From positions 1 to 12,821 of the forward strand of contig CAYXDX010000046.1 of NCBI GenBank assembly GCA_964463865.1: 12,821 bases of DNA, read 5' to 3'. Under the pieces are notes generated by a model. The model was not told where the DNA came from, made no database searches, and worked only from the letters and a program-made list of their open reading frames with translations. Source of the stretch: Ferroglobus sp964463865. GTDB lineage: Archaea > Halobacteriota > Archaeoglobi > Archaeoglobales > Archaeoglobaceae. Positions 5,401 to 12,821 of this stretch are shown piece by piece. How positions within the stretch are numbered: the first letter of the stretch is position 1; each line of letters begins with the position of its first letter. Position numbers and translations under genes: made by a program.

Positions 5401-8201
5401 GATGAAGTTTTTTTAAACTTTATCTGATAAACATTCTTTCTCATAATAATTTCTATTTCTCTTGAAGTAATATAAAATAAATCATTTCGATTAAACGGAT
5501 CTCTGAAAGCCACAAGAACTGGGCTCCCCTCATATACATTCCAGACAATATACAGCCAGTATTTGCTACCCATTTTCTTTCCGAATTCGTATTCCTCTTC
5601 GGACATTGTAAACCAATCCCCTCCCTTTCCGTGTCCTTTTACCTCTATATATCTCTCCTGTTCCCTAAATCCTTCAGGTTTATCAGCTTCCTCCTCTTTA
5701 AAAGAATAGAGGTCGTATTTTCTTGTCGTCTGTCTTAGGTCTACCTGATACCCTCTCGACTTCTCGTACTCCTCGGCAAATTTTTCGGCGGATATTCCTA
5801 CGCCTGACGAATACTCCTTCGATGAAGACATAGTTTCTTCGCTAATCTTGAGAATCTTGCAGAGAACTTGAACATTCACATCCTTGATTTCGACATTCCA
5901 GCCGTAGTCCCTGTATGGCATTATCAATGGATTCAGAACTTCAGTCAATCTGTTTTTCACAGCATAAATGCTCGGCATTAGCGTCTCTCTTGTGTAAACC
6001 TCATCAGGAACTACTGCTCGTTTAGACACCTCTACAAGATATTGCAAAGCTTTTGCACCCAAAAGCAACTGGTTGTCTGAGAACACGAGTGGAATTCTCA
6101 GCTTGTGGTTTCCTAAATCGACCTCCGCTATAGCAACGTAATCAACACCGTCTTTTTCTCCGACGACAAGCAGATATTCTGGAAATGTCTCTCCCTCCTT
6201 CTTAAGTCTGTTTAAGTGTAACCACAGTTTTTGACTCGTAGAGAGGTCAATTCCGAGAACATTAGATATTGCTTCCCTCAGTGTCTCCTCGTTTTTAACC
6301 ATTGGAACAATTCCGAGTCTATCGCTTAGAGTCTTGATGCTCTGAGCATTCTCTACTGGATAAACCCTTTTGGAGCTTAATTCGTATCTTAGCTGTTTTA
6401 TGTGGTGAATTATTGCTTCAACAAATTCGTCAAGCTCACCTTCAAGCTGAGCTCTTATCAAATGATGTTCCGTGATTCTTCTGACCTTATTCTTGTATTT
6501 TACAGAACTCGGCAGTATTGACGTGTCTATCATATCCTCAACGCTTTCAATAACTCTCGAAGTGGCATACTGTATGTCCTCCCCAATCGTGTTCTTGACA
6601 TCGCTCAAAGCATCTCTTATGCTAAGCATTTTCTCGTAGAGGATTTTTGCCAACTCGATATCCGACCTCGTCCCGAGAAAGAGGTTGTAAATCATGACAT
6701 CTCTCTTCTGACCCATCCTCCATACTCTGCCCATCCTCTGCTCCAGCTTGATAGGTGTCCAAGGAGGCTCATAGTTTACGACGACATTCGCTTCCTGCAA
6801 GTTCAGACCTTCCGAGGCAACGTCTGTTGCGATCAGAACATCCTTATTTTCGAGGAAATCTTTGAACTTCTCGCTCAGTTGTTCTTCGCTCAGACCTCCG
6901 TAGGCGGTTACTATTCTGAATTCTCCACTTAGCTTCTCCGCAAGATAGTCAAGGGTATCTTTGTATTCTGTGAACACTATTACCTTCTCTCCTCTTCCTA
7001 TGTGGTAATTCAGAATGTCCTTTAGAGCTTCGAGCTTGGAATCTCTCTCACTTTCAATCTTCTTTGCCATTTCAATGAACTCTGCCAGCCTCGAAATCTC
7101 CCCCGGTGAGAGAGTATCTTTGTATCTCTCGAAAACGGCATCGTAGACCACATCCACCTCCTCAGCATCCATGTTTTCGAGAGCCTCACCCAGATCCTCG
7201 AAGGACTCTCCGAGTAACTTTTCAGCAACGGTCTCCTTTACGTTGGCAGAATCGCTTTTTGGCTGGATAATTCTTTCAAGAGTTTTTATGGCTGCTCTTG
7301 GACTTGAAGATACTCTTTTTCTCAAAAGAGCTACGAGAAGTCCAACTGGAGAATTGTCACCTCTGCTCCTTAGCACGCTTGCGAGAAAATCAGCTATGTC
7401 GTTTCCGAACTGCTTTTCTGTGCTGCTTGCCTCGGTTACGACTGCTAAAACCTTACATCTCGGAAAGATGTTTCTCCCTTCAACTTCGTTTACGAGTTTC
7501 TTCGTTCTTCTGTGTATTAGTGAGTTATGGGTTTTCCTGAAGAAGCTTGGGGAGTTAAATCGTTCATCGTTTGGATCTATGGAATCATCCAGATGCGCGA
7601 GGAGTCTTAAGTATCTTCGTGTATCTCCCCTGTGTGGCGTTGCTGAGAGGAATATCAGGTTGTCGGTCTTAAGCCAGCTTATTAGAGCGTCTCTCTGACT
7701 GTCGCTCCCGAGGTTGTGAGCTTCGTCAACTATGACCGCGTCCCACTCCACTCTTGAAATGAATACACGGTTTTTATCGCTTTTTGCAGTGTCGATGGAA
7801 ACGTAATATATTCCTTTGCTTGCGTCTTCATTATTATTGCATAAGAGTGGTATGTTCTTGCTGTTAAGCTCGTGAATATCAACTTCGGGGAAAAACTTTT
7901 TCAGCTCACCTTTCCATTGCTTTTTCAGTGATTTTGGCAGGAGCAGAAGGAATCTTTTTGCCCCTCTTTTTTGCAAGAGTTTGATCGTGAGAATCGCTTC
8001 AATGGTTTTACCGAGTCCGATTTCATCGCCAATGATTACTCTCAACCTTTCAGGCAGAGAAAGTCTCCACAAGAGGAGTTGCTGGTGAATATAGGGTTTG
8101 AAGTCGCCGTAATAATTTTGAGCGGAATAGATAAAAAATGATGGATCGTTCTCGATAAGTTCAGCGGTAAACCTGGCGAGTAAATTTTTCGCAGATATCA
8201 T
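5397..8201 (-). CDS. SNF2-family helicase with C-terminal DUF3883/NOV_C nuclease-like domain
   Basis: The 934-aa protein has all SNF2/superfamily-2 motifs: GDEIGLGKT (residues 58-66, ATP binding), DEAH (159-162), SATPH (186-190), IVFTEYKD (408-415), ATDVASEGLNLQ (458-469) and QRMGRVWRMGQ (488-498). A helical middle region (about 530-810) is followed by a DUF3883/NOV_C domain (about 808-905) with D830 and YIEVKG (851-856), a PD-(D/E)XK-type arrangement, then KYWLYIVWNV. It probably moves along or remodels DNA and may cut it. The start is ATG 8201 with GGTGA (8211-8207) 5 bases before; GTG 8210, overlapping the upstream stop, is the alternative. It is the last gene of the minus-strand defence operon. 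Sampled stretches of this gene are AT-richer (30-40 percent GC) than the DUF499 gene (about 50). The resemblance to DISARM DrmD and BREX type 3 helicases is by domain type only. Confidence 0.88.
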   Translation of the reverse strand: MISAKNLLARFTAELIENDPSFFIYSAQNYYGDFKPYIHQQLLLWRLSLPERLRVIIGDEIGLGKTIEAILTIKLLQKRGAKRFLLLLPKSLKKQWKGELKKFFPEVDIHELNSKNIPLLCNNNEDASKGIYYVSIDTAKSDKNRVFISRVEWDAVIVDEAHNLGSDSQRDALISWLKTDNLIFLSATPHRGDTRRYLRLLAHLDDSIDPNDERFNSPSFFRKTHNSLIHRRTKKLVNEVEGRNIFPRCKVLAVVTEASSTEKQFGNDIADFLASVLRSRGDNSPVGLLVALLRKRVSSSPRAAIKTLERIIQPKSDSANVKETVAEKLLGESFEDLGEALENMDAEEVDVVYDAVFERYKDTLSPGEISRLAEFIEMAKKIESERDSKLEALKDILNYHIGRGEKVIVFTEYKDTLDYLAEKLSGEFRIVTAYGGLSEEQLSEKFKDFLENKDVLIATDVASEGLNLQEANVVVNYEPPWTPIKLEQRMGRVWRMGQKRDVMIYNLFLGTRSDIELAKILYEKMLSIRDALSDVKNTIGEDIQYATSRVIESVEDMIDTSILPSSVKYKNKVRRITEHHLIRAQLEGELDEFVEAIIHHIKQLRYELSSKRVYPVENAQSIKTLSDRLGIVPMVKNEETLREAISNVLGIDLSTSQKLWLHLNRLKKEGETFPEYLLVVGEKDGVDYVAIAEVDLGNHKLRIPLVFSDNQLLLGAKALQYLVEVSKRAVVPDEVYTRETLMPSIYAVKNRLTEVLNPLIMPYRDYGWNVEIKDVNVQVLCKILKISEETMSSSKEYSSGVGISAEKFAEEYEKSRGYQVDLRQTTRKYDLYSFKEEEADKPEGFREQERYIEVKGHGKGGDWFTMSEEEYEFGKKMGSKYWLYIVWNVYEGSPVLVAFRDPFNRNDLFYITSREIEIIMRKNVYQIKFKKTSS
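5401..5424. terminator. Palindromic T/A-rich terminator between convergent genes
   Basis: GATGAAGTTT (5401-5410) and AAACTTTATC (5415-5424) pair over 10 positions, the one imperfect pair being a G-U wobble in the plus-strand RNA, around a TTTT loop. With seven Ts in a row (5408-5414) it fits a terminator for the plus-strand gene ending at 5400. It lies inside the last codons of the minus-strand helicase gene, so for that strand termination would have to occur slightly later. Confidence 0.5.
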
Positions 8202-8206
8202 AGCTT

Positions 8207-8701
8207 TCACCTTATATTATATAATGTCAGAAAGGCTCTCGCTATTCTATCTTGCTCATACCTGTCTTTTGCATTCGTAAAGTGGTGGTTCCAGAAAATC
8301 AGCTCGTGCATGTGTAATCTGAATAGTGTTTCTGTGATCTTTCCGTTTAGTCTCTTTCTATCCTCTTTTTTCAGAACTCTGAGCAGGAATGCGTAAATCA
8401 TTGCGAGCTCGAAAAACATGTCCTGTTCTGTCGCGTAGATTTCCACGACGCTTTTTTTGTCGCCTTTGAACTCTTTCAAATCGAACTTGTAAAATCCTGT
8501 GCCTTTGAGAAATTCCTCGAAGAGTTCTTTGTCTATGCCGATTCTCGCTGTCGGAAGCGATTTCTCAGACCCTCTGAACTCTGCTACGTATCTCTTCTTT
8601 TCGCGACGTATAGTTACGAACCTCATAAATACCCTCTGCCGTTTCTGAACACTCGCTGGTACGTTCTCCTCTGGGGTTAATACTGTATCGGCGGAATTCA
8701 T
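8207..8701 (-). CDS. Uncharacterised defence-operon protein, 164 aa
   Basis: ATG 8701 overlaps the stop of the DUF499 gene (ATGA), and its own TGA (8209-8207) forms the ribosome site of the helicase gene, so it is tightly embedded in the operon. The first 25 residues are polar and look disordered; a second ATG at 8626 with GAGGGT before it could be the real start, beginning MRFVTIRREKKRYVAEFRG. The remainder is a beta-rich segment (about 27-75) with a lysine-rich stretch, then helices (about 85-160) containing the tryptophan/histidine cluster LHMHELIFWNHHF and an ERxRIARAFLTL-like end. There are no catalytic motifs or membrane helices that I can name. It occupies the place where DUF499-DUF1156 loci often carry a small family-specific protein (such as DUF3780), but I cannot assign it to one. 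Confidence 0.75.
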   Translation of the reverse strand: MNSADTVLTPEENVPASVQKRQRVFMRFVTIRREKKRYVAEFRGSEKSLPTARIGIDKELFEEFLKGTGFYKFDLKEFKGDKKSVVEIYATEQDMFFELAMIYAFLLRVLKKEDRKRLNGKITETLFRLHMHELIFWNHHFTNAKDRYEQDRIARAFLTLYNIR

Positions 8702-11700
8702 TGCGTCTCACTCCTCAGCGTAAATTTGACCTTCTTATTGAGACTTTCCAGCTTTCTGATCGTCAACTCATCGAGCACAGCGTTTTCGAACTCAATCCAG
8801 TATTTTCCAACGATTTCCCTCTCCTCACCGTACATCGCAAGCTCGATTGAGGCTTCAATGCCAACATCGAGTTCCATGTTCCTGACGTTAAGCTCCATCT
8901 CTCCACCCGCGTATCTAACTTTCACTCTTCCTGAGACTCTGCCGTTAACCCTGTCCCTGCCGAGAGCGAGTATCGAGTTCTTTATCTCTTCAAGAACGTC
9001 GAAATCTTCGATATCGTCTATTCTGACGAGGTTGTAACCGACGTGTTCCAAACTTATTACATCCGTTGTGAACACCCTTTCCTTCTCCCTGATTGAAACG
9101 ACGAGAGTCTCTTTTTTCTCGAGCTCTTGTTCTCCGATTGCAATTATTTCTGCCAAGTATTCATCTCTCTTACTTTCTGGATCTACTTCAAACTCGAACC
9201 TGTAAGCTTTGCCTTTTTCAGTCTGAACGAGTTCCATGTCCTCCTCTAAGATCACATTTCCAGTCCTCTTGTTCTTTATGACAACCTTTACCCCGTCGAT
9301 GTTAAGATTGATTGGTCTCGCCTGTATCGTAAACCTTGCGACCTCTCCTTCGTTGATCGCTACGGCTTTTGACGGATATATTTCCACGAGCAGATCGTAG
9401 TCGATTTTCTCGACTTTTCTGACTATTACTCCGGAGAGGAAGATCTCTTCCCAGTCGGGCATCGTTTCGAGTTGCTCGAGCGTGTAGCACTCGCCTCCGA
9501 GCTCAGGGTAGACGACGTAGTAAATTCTTTCAACGTGTGTCGGAAGCACCCTCTCTGTCTGTCTGCTCTTTAGTATGTTGAACTGATCCCTTATCGCCCT
9601 AATCTTCGAAACAACGCCGTCGGTATCCTTTATTTCAGACGGGATGACACCTTCGGTATCCTTCGCTACGGGCACCTGGTGATGGACGGGCTTGAAATAT
9701 ACTTCGGTTTCTTCTCCTTTCGTCCTCACGAGTCCTATCCTCAGAAGTCTGACACCCTTTGCTATGGTGTCTTTGATTACCTTTTCCTTAGTCATCGGAA
9801 ATCTCGGGTTCTGGAGGAACCAGCTTACGATCTGACCGACGGTTCTCATCTTCTCATCCGTTTCGAGATCGATTCCCATTTCGGTCTGTATCAGCGTAAC
9901 GAAGTAATCGAAGTCCATTTCTTCGACGATCTTTTGGAGCGTTCTCAGAGTTTCGTGGACATTGAATGCAAGATTGAATCCCGGGTTGACTATTTTCTCG
10001 CAGGTTATCCCTTCCGCGTTTGTAGGGTTGAAAAAGACGTAGGAGAACACTCTCGGAATGTTTTCTGCAAGTTTTTGGGTGTATGCGCGTCTCTCTCTTT
10101 CGACTATCGACTTTTGAGCTTCAACAGCCTCGGCACCGTAGTCGCCGTAGTAAATAGTTATTTCCTCGAGCACTTCATCTACGGCCAGCAAGACGGATGC
10201 GTGCATCATCAGTTCCTTGTAGGCTTTAACGTCCGGATCGCTTGGCGAGTAGTTTTGCGAACCCACGGGAGACAGCACGGCTATCGTATTCCTGTAACTC
10301 CTCTGTTTACCTTCCTCGACGTAATCGAATATGTTTTCAACTTCGCTGACGAGATCCGGCCTTAAAAGGATCGCAAGCTTTAACCTTGGCGAATCTTCTG
10401 GATATTTCCCGTAGTCGTCTATTATGTGGAATTCTTCGAAGTAATGTTCTACCTTTGCAGTCTTGGGTTTCCGTCCTTTTTTCGTGGTAGCCATTCCCTT
10501 CGCGAACCTTTCGAGATTTCCTTCAAGAGCGTAGTTTACAAATTCTTTGATTTTTTCGTAAATTCTCGGATCCTCGTCTCTGAAGATTCTCTCAGCCTTT
10601 CTCTGGATGTATTCCTTGATGTTCGGAAGTCTCCAGAACCAGAACTTATCATCTTTTTCGTTGAGGTGCGTTACATCGGGGCTTGAGAGAATGTAGTTGA
10701 TTGCATTGTCTATATCCGGGACCTCAAGGTTGTTAGCCGAGAAAGTTGCGGGCTCGTAGGCCATTCTAACGATGTCCATTCTGCCGGGGAAGTGTTCTTG
10801 AGGCGCCGCGGAGTCGTAGTGGTAAGTTGCGATGAATATCGTTCTGAGGATGTATTTTGGAAGTTCACCGTATGGGGAGTCTGGGAAGCTCTCTACCTGC
10901 CTTACGTAGATCTGCTTGTATTCGCTCAATCCTCCGAGGAAAGCCCTGTCAAACCAGCTTAGGTTGATGTGCCAAGGCATGATTAAATCAGGGTCGTTAT
11001 CGCTCGCGTGAATCTCCCTGAGAACTCTCATAGAAATCATCAGTGCATCTCTTGTCTTCTGCATTCCGGTTCTCAAAATTAGTTCCTGCAACAGCCTGAC
11101 GTATTCCGGAGAGAAAGGATAGTGCGCTTCAACTTCCTTAACGTATTCCTTAGAGCCGAAGTAGTTGAGATAGTTCTCTACCTTGTCTTTTATTTTCTGA
11201 ATTGCTTTCTCCTTGACCTTTTCCGGAATCTCTTCGAAGAGTCTCTTTCTTAGAACGTTGACTATATCGTATTCTCCACTCCTGAGGGGCTCGATAAGAA
11301 CAGCGTTCTCTTTTAGCGCGTCCCAGAGGGACTGGATTACCTCCTCACCTTCATACCTCCAGTCTGCTCTTCCTTCAGCATCTACTGGAAGCGTTATGAC
11401 GGCGACGCACCTTGAGGACTTAATAGCCTGAATGAAATACTCGATAAAGTTTACAACGGCTCTGGCGTATTCCCTGTATTCTCCTCCGACAAGGTTCATC
11501 AGATAGTCTGAGAGCTCGTCGAAGACTATGAGCGCTCTCGCTCCGGAAAGCATCCTCTCGATCACGTCCTGCTGTGGAGCCGAAATTTTCTCGTCAAAGT
11601 TCTTGAACTCGTAATATTTGCCGAGCTTGTGGGCGAGATATCCCCAAACAGTTCTGAAGGTGTACGATCCAGCGTTAACGGGGTTCAGAGGTGAGCCGGA

Positions 11701-12135
11701 ATACTTGGAGGAGTCTCCCGAGAAGGTTACGATTTCTGCGCTTATCTTCTTGATTCTGTCTGCCAAATGTTCAAGTCTCGAGATTGTGCTTGCGTCAAGC
11801 CCTCTAACGACTTCTGGATCGGTAAGGATATCCGGATTTCTGAAAGCGTGGATTAAAGCGAGCAGCGTGTGGGTTTTACCACCACCGTAAAAGCTGTAAA
11901 GCACGAAAACCTTGTTCTGCTTCCCCTCAAATCCTTCGACGACTCTCTCGAAGAGTTCGAGCATGTTTTCGGTTATAAACGTCCTCTTGAAGAACTCTCT
12001 GGGATTCGAGAGAATTTCTGTGTTTACGTCGTCTGCTTTTCCACCTTCGAGCACGTCGAGTATCTTCCCAAGCTTAGGAGCAGGATCGATCCCCTCAAAA
12101 ACCTCCTTTCTGACGGGTAACTCCTTAACGCCCAT
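8698..12135 (-). CDS. DUF499 P-loop ATPase (BrxC/PglY type)
   Basis: A 1145-aa protein with the DUF499 signature: Walker A YGGGKTHT at residues 83-90 (Lys87), Walker B ALIVFDELSDY at 201-211 (Asp206, Glu207), and VAVITLPVDAEGR near 243-255 as a probable sensor strand. The opening, with VRKEVFEGIDPAPKLGKILD, is also typical. The C-terminal half (about 700-1145) contains beta-rich regions ending in a lysine-rich strand, without enzymatic motifs. DUF499 ATPases (BrxC in BREX type 1, PglY in type 2) are large AAA-like partners of modification enzymes in defence systems. ATG 12135 follows a GAGGTGG ribosome site that overlaps the stop of the upstream methyltransferase gene (9-base gap). The length fits the family (about 1000-1200 aa). 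It lies between the methyltransferase and the small 164-aa gene. Confidence 0.88.
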   Translation of the reverse strand: MGVKELPVRKEVFEGIDPAPKLGKILDVLEGGKADDVNTEILSNPREFFKRTFITENMLELFERVVEGFEGKQNKVFVLYSFYGGGKTHTLLALIHAFRNPDILTDPEVVRGLDASTISRLEHLADRIKKISAEIVTFSGDSSKYSGSPLNPVNAGSYTFRTVWGYLAHKLGKYYEFKNFDEKISAPQQDVIERMLSGARALIVFDELSDYLMNLVGGEYREYARAVVNFIEYFIQAIKSSRCVAVITLPVDAEGRADWRYEGEEVIQSLWDALKENAVLIEPLRSGEYDIVNVLRKRLFEEIPEKVKEKAIQKIKDKVENYLNYFGSKEYVKEVEAHYPFSPEYVRLLQELILRTGMQKTRDALMISMRVLREIHASDNDPDLIMPWHINLSWFDRAFLGGLSEYKQIYVRQVESFPDSPYGELPKYILRTIFIATYHYDSAAPQEHFPGRMDIVRMAYEPATFSANNLEVPDIDNAINYILSSPDVTHLNEKDDKFWFWRLPNIKEYIQRKAERIFRDEDPRIYEKIKEFVNYALEGNLERFAKGMATTKKGRKPKTAKVEHYFEEFHIIDDYGKYPEDSPRLKLAILLRPDLVSEVENIFDYVEEGKQRSYRNTIAVLSPVGSQNYSPSDPDVKAYKELMMHASVLLAVDEVLEEITIYYGDYGAEAVEAQKSIVERERRAYTQKLAENIPRVFSYVFFNPTNAEGITCEKIVNPGFNLAFNVHETLRTLQKIVEEMDFDYFVTLIQTEMGIDLETDEKMRTVGQIVSWFLQNPRFPMTKEKVIKDTIAKGVRLLRIGLVRTKGEETEVYFKPVHHQVPVAKDTEGVIPSEIKDTDGVVSKIRAIRDQFNILKSRQTERVLPTHVERIYYVVYPELGGECYTLEQLETMPDWEEIFLSGVIVRKVEKIDYDLLVEIYPSKAVAINEGEVARFTIQARPINLNIDGVKVVIKNKRTGNVILEEDMELVQTEKGKAYRFEFEVDPESKRDEYLAEIIAIGEQELEKKETLVVSIREKERVFTTDVISLEHVGYNLVRIDDIEDFDVLEEIKNSILALGRDRVNGRVSGRVKVRYAGGEMELNVRNMELDVGIEASIELAMYGEEREIVGKYWIEFENAVLDELTIRKLESLNKKVKFTLRSETQ

Positions 12136-12144
12136 TATACCACC

Positions 12145-12821
12145 TCACGCTAAACCTTCAACGGCCTGAAGGAACCTTTTAGCGAGCTTCACCTCGACTC
12201 CGTTCTTCATCTTCGCGACGATTCTGATGAGCTTGACGGCTTCTTCGACATACTCGGGGTAACTGCTCCTGAGCTCATCGTATTCGAGCCTGATCCTCTC
12301 GTTGTCGAAAGCGGAGGCGTAGTAGAGCAGGAGGTGATACGCGTCAATCGGATTTCTTAGCCTTTTGATTTTCGAGTCGGGAGAAATTCCTCTCGCGAGA
12401 AGGAAGCTCTTTATCTTAACTGGCTCTTCGCTCTTCAGTTCGGCGAGTCTTACGGTTTTGGATGACGCCACCTGCGAACCCTCCTCTTCGATCTCCTCCT
12501 CTTCGGTTTCGTTTCTTTCTCCGGCTTCAATAACGAGTTCTCTTGCGGAGTTTATGTCGAGTTTAGATGCTCTGCAAAGCGTGATGACGTCGTCAGTGGT
12601 GAAGGGATTCGTTCCTCCTTTGCCACCAAACGCAACTTTTGCGAGAAGGTAGAACAGCGTGTAGGGGTTTCTAATTGGTTCACTTAGCCCTGAGGCTCCG
12701 GCGTAAACTTCCGCAAGCACGGAACCTACGGTTGGATAAACGTAATCCTCGAGAACCTCTATCATGCTCAGCTCTCCTGCTGGCGTGAGAATCCGGGAGT
12801 ATTTGGTCACTTCCTTAATTG
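12145..12821 (-). CDS. DUF1156 DNA methyltransferase, C-terminal part (5' partial)
   Basis: The frame is open from the TGA at 12147-12145 to the right edge, so the start is outside the window; the GTG at 12810 is simply an internal valine. The visible ~225 residues correspond to the C-terminal region of DUF1156-type adenine-specific methyltransferases, recognised by the PYTLFYLLAKVAFGGKGG segment, the FTTDDVITLCRASKLDI segment and the ending in which RNPIDAYHLLLYYAS leads into repeated helices. The methyltransferase catalytic motifs (FxGxG, DPPY) would lie upstream and are not seen. An acidic stretch (ETEEEEIEEEG) marks a linker around the middle. Such enzymes (PglXI in BREX type 3) methylate adenine to mark self DNA. 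The gene is followed directly by DUF499. The family call rests on the C-terminal pattern plus context. Confidence 0.7.
   Translation of the reverse strand, partial: IKEVTKYSRILTPAGELSMIEVLEDYVYPTVGSVLAEVYAGASGLSEPIRNPYTLFYLLAKVAFGGKGGTNPFTTDDVITLCRASKLDINSARELVIEAGERNETEEEEIEEEGSQVASSKTVRLAELKSEEPVKIKSFLLARGISPDSKIKRLRNPIDAYHLLLYYASAFDNERIRLEYDELRSSYPEYVEEAVKLIRIVAKMKNGVEVKLAKRFLQAVEGLA

Noticed and set aside
7171..7698. Plus-strand 175-aa open frame
   Set aside because: It is antisense to the SNF2 helicase core and has no family features.
9679..10365. Plus-strand 228-aa open frame
   Set aside because: It is entirely antisense to the DUF499 gene, which has clear family motifs.
12808..12810. 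GTG as start of the methyltransferase fragment
   Set aside because: The frame stays open upstream to the window edge, and the protein shows only the C-terminal part of its family.

Overview
The window reads as archaeal, most likely from a thermophilic euryarchaeon of the Archaeoglobales type, though lineage is only a moderate-confidence inference. Supporting signs are heavy use of AGA/AGG arginine and ATA isoleucine codons, GTG/ATG starts behind GGTGA or GGAGGTGAT ribosome sites, many 4-bp stop/start overlaps, T-tract terminators and purine-rich coding strands. No tRNA, rRNA, CRISPR array or insertion sequence was seen.

Bases 1-5400 hold a plus-strand cluster of mostly small accessory genes, probably part of an integrated plasmid-like or viral element. 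In order: the tail of an unknown gene (1-194), an unknown 111-aa protein (201-536), a 12-bp tandem-repeat region (603-682), an unknown 200-aa protein (699-1301), a YdjM-family membrane metal-dependent hydrolase (1306-2133), a membrane-anchored winged-helix protein (2130-2915), an unknown 117-aa protein (2954-3307), an ArdC-like antirestriction zincin (3330-4151), a 45-aa zinc ribbon (4267-4404), a SWIM zinc-finger protein (4410-4694), a GC-rich non-coding stretch (4695-5022) and an unknown cysteine-containing protein (5023-5400). Two starts (2954 and 5023) lie behind hairpins that bury a near-perfect Shine-Dalgarno sequence.

Bases 5397-12821 hold one minus-strand operon read right to left: the C-terminal part of a DUF1156-type DNA adenine methyltransferase (runs off the right edge), a DUF499 P-loop ATPase of the BrxC/PglY type, an unrecognised 164-aa protein, and an SNF2 helicase with a C-terminal DUF3883/NOV_C PD-(D/E)XK-like domain. 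This set matches known DUF499-DUF1156-helicase defence loci, related in parts to BREX type 3, but no PglZ is visible in the window. The small protein is the least explained component.

The two blocks converge, their last genes overlapping by 3 bases at a palindromic T-rich hairpin (5401-5424). The window therefore places an element carrying an antirestriction-type gene directly against a modification-based defence operon. The defence genes plausibly work together as a methylation, ATPase/helicase and nuclease machine; the left-hand genes look like maintenance, transfer or host-interaction functions, mostly unassigned.
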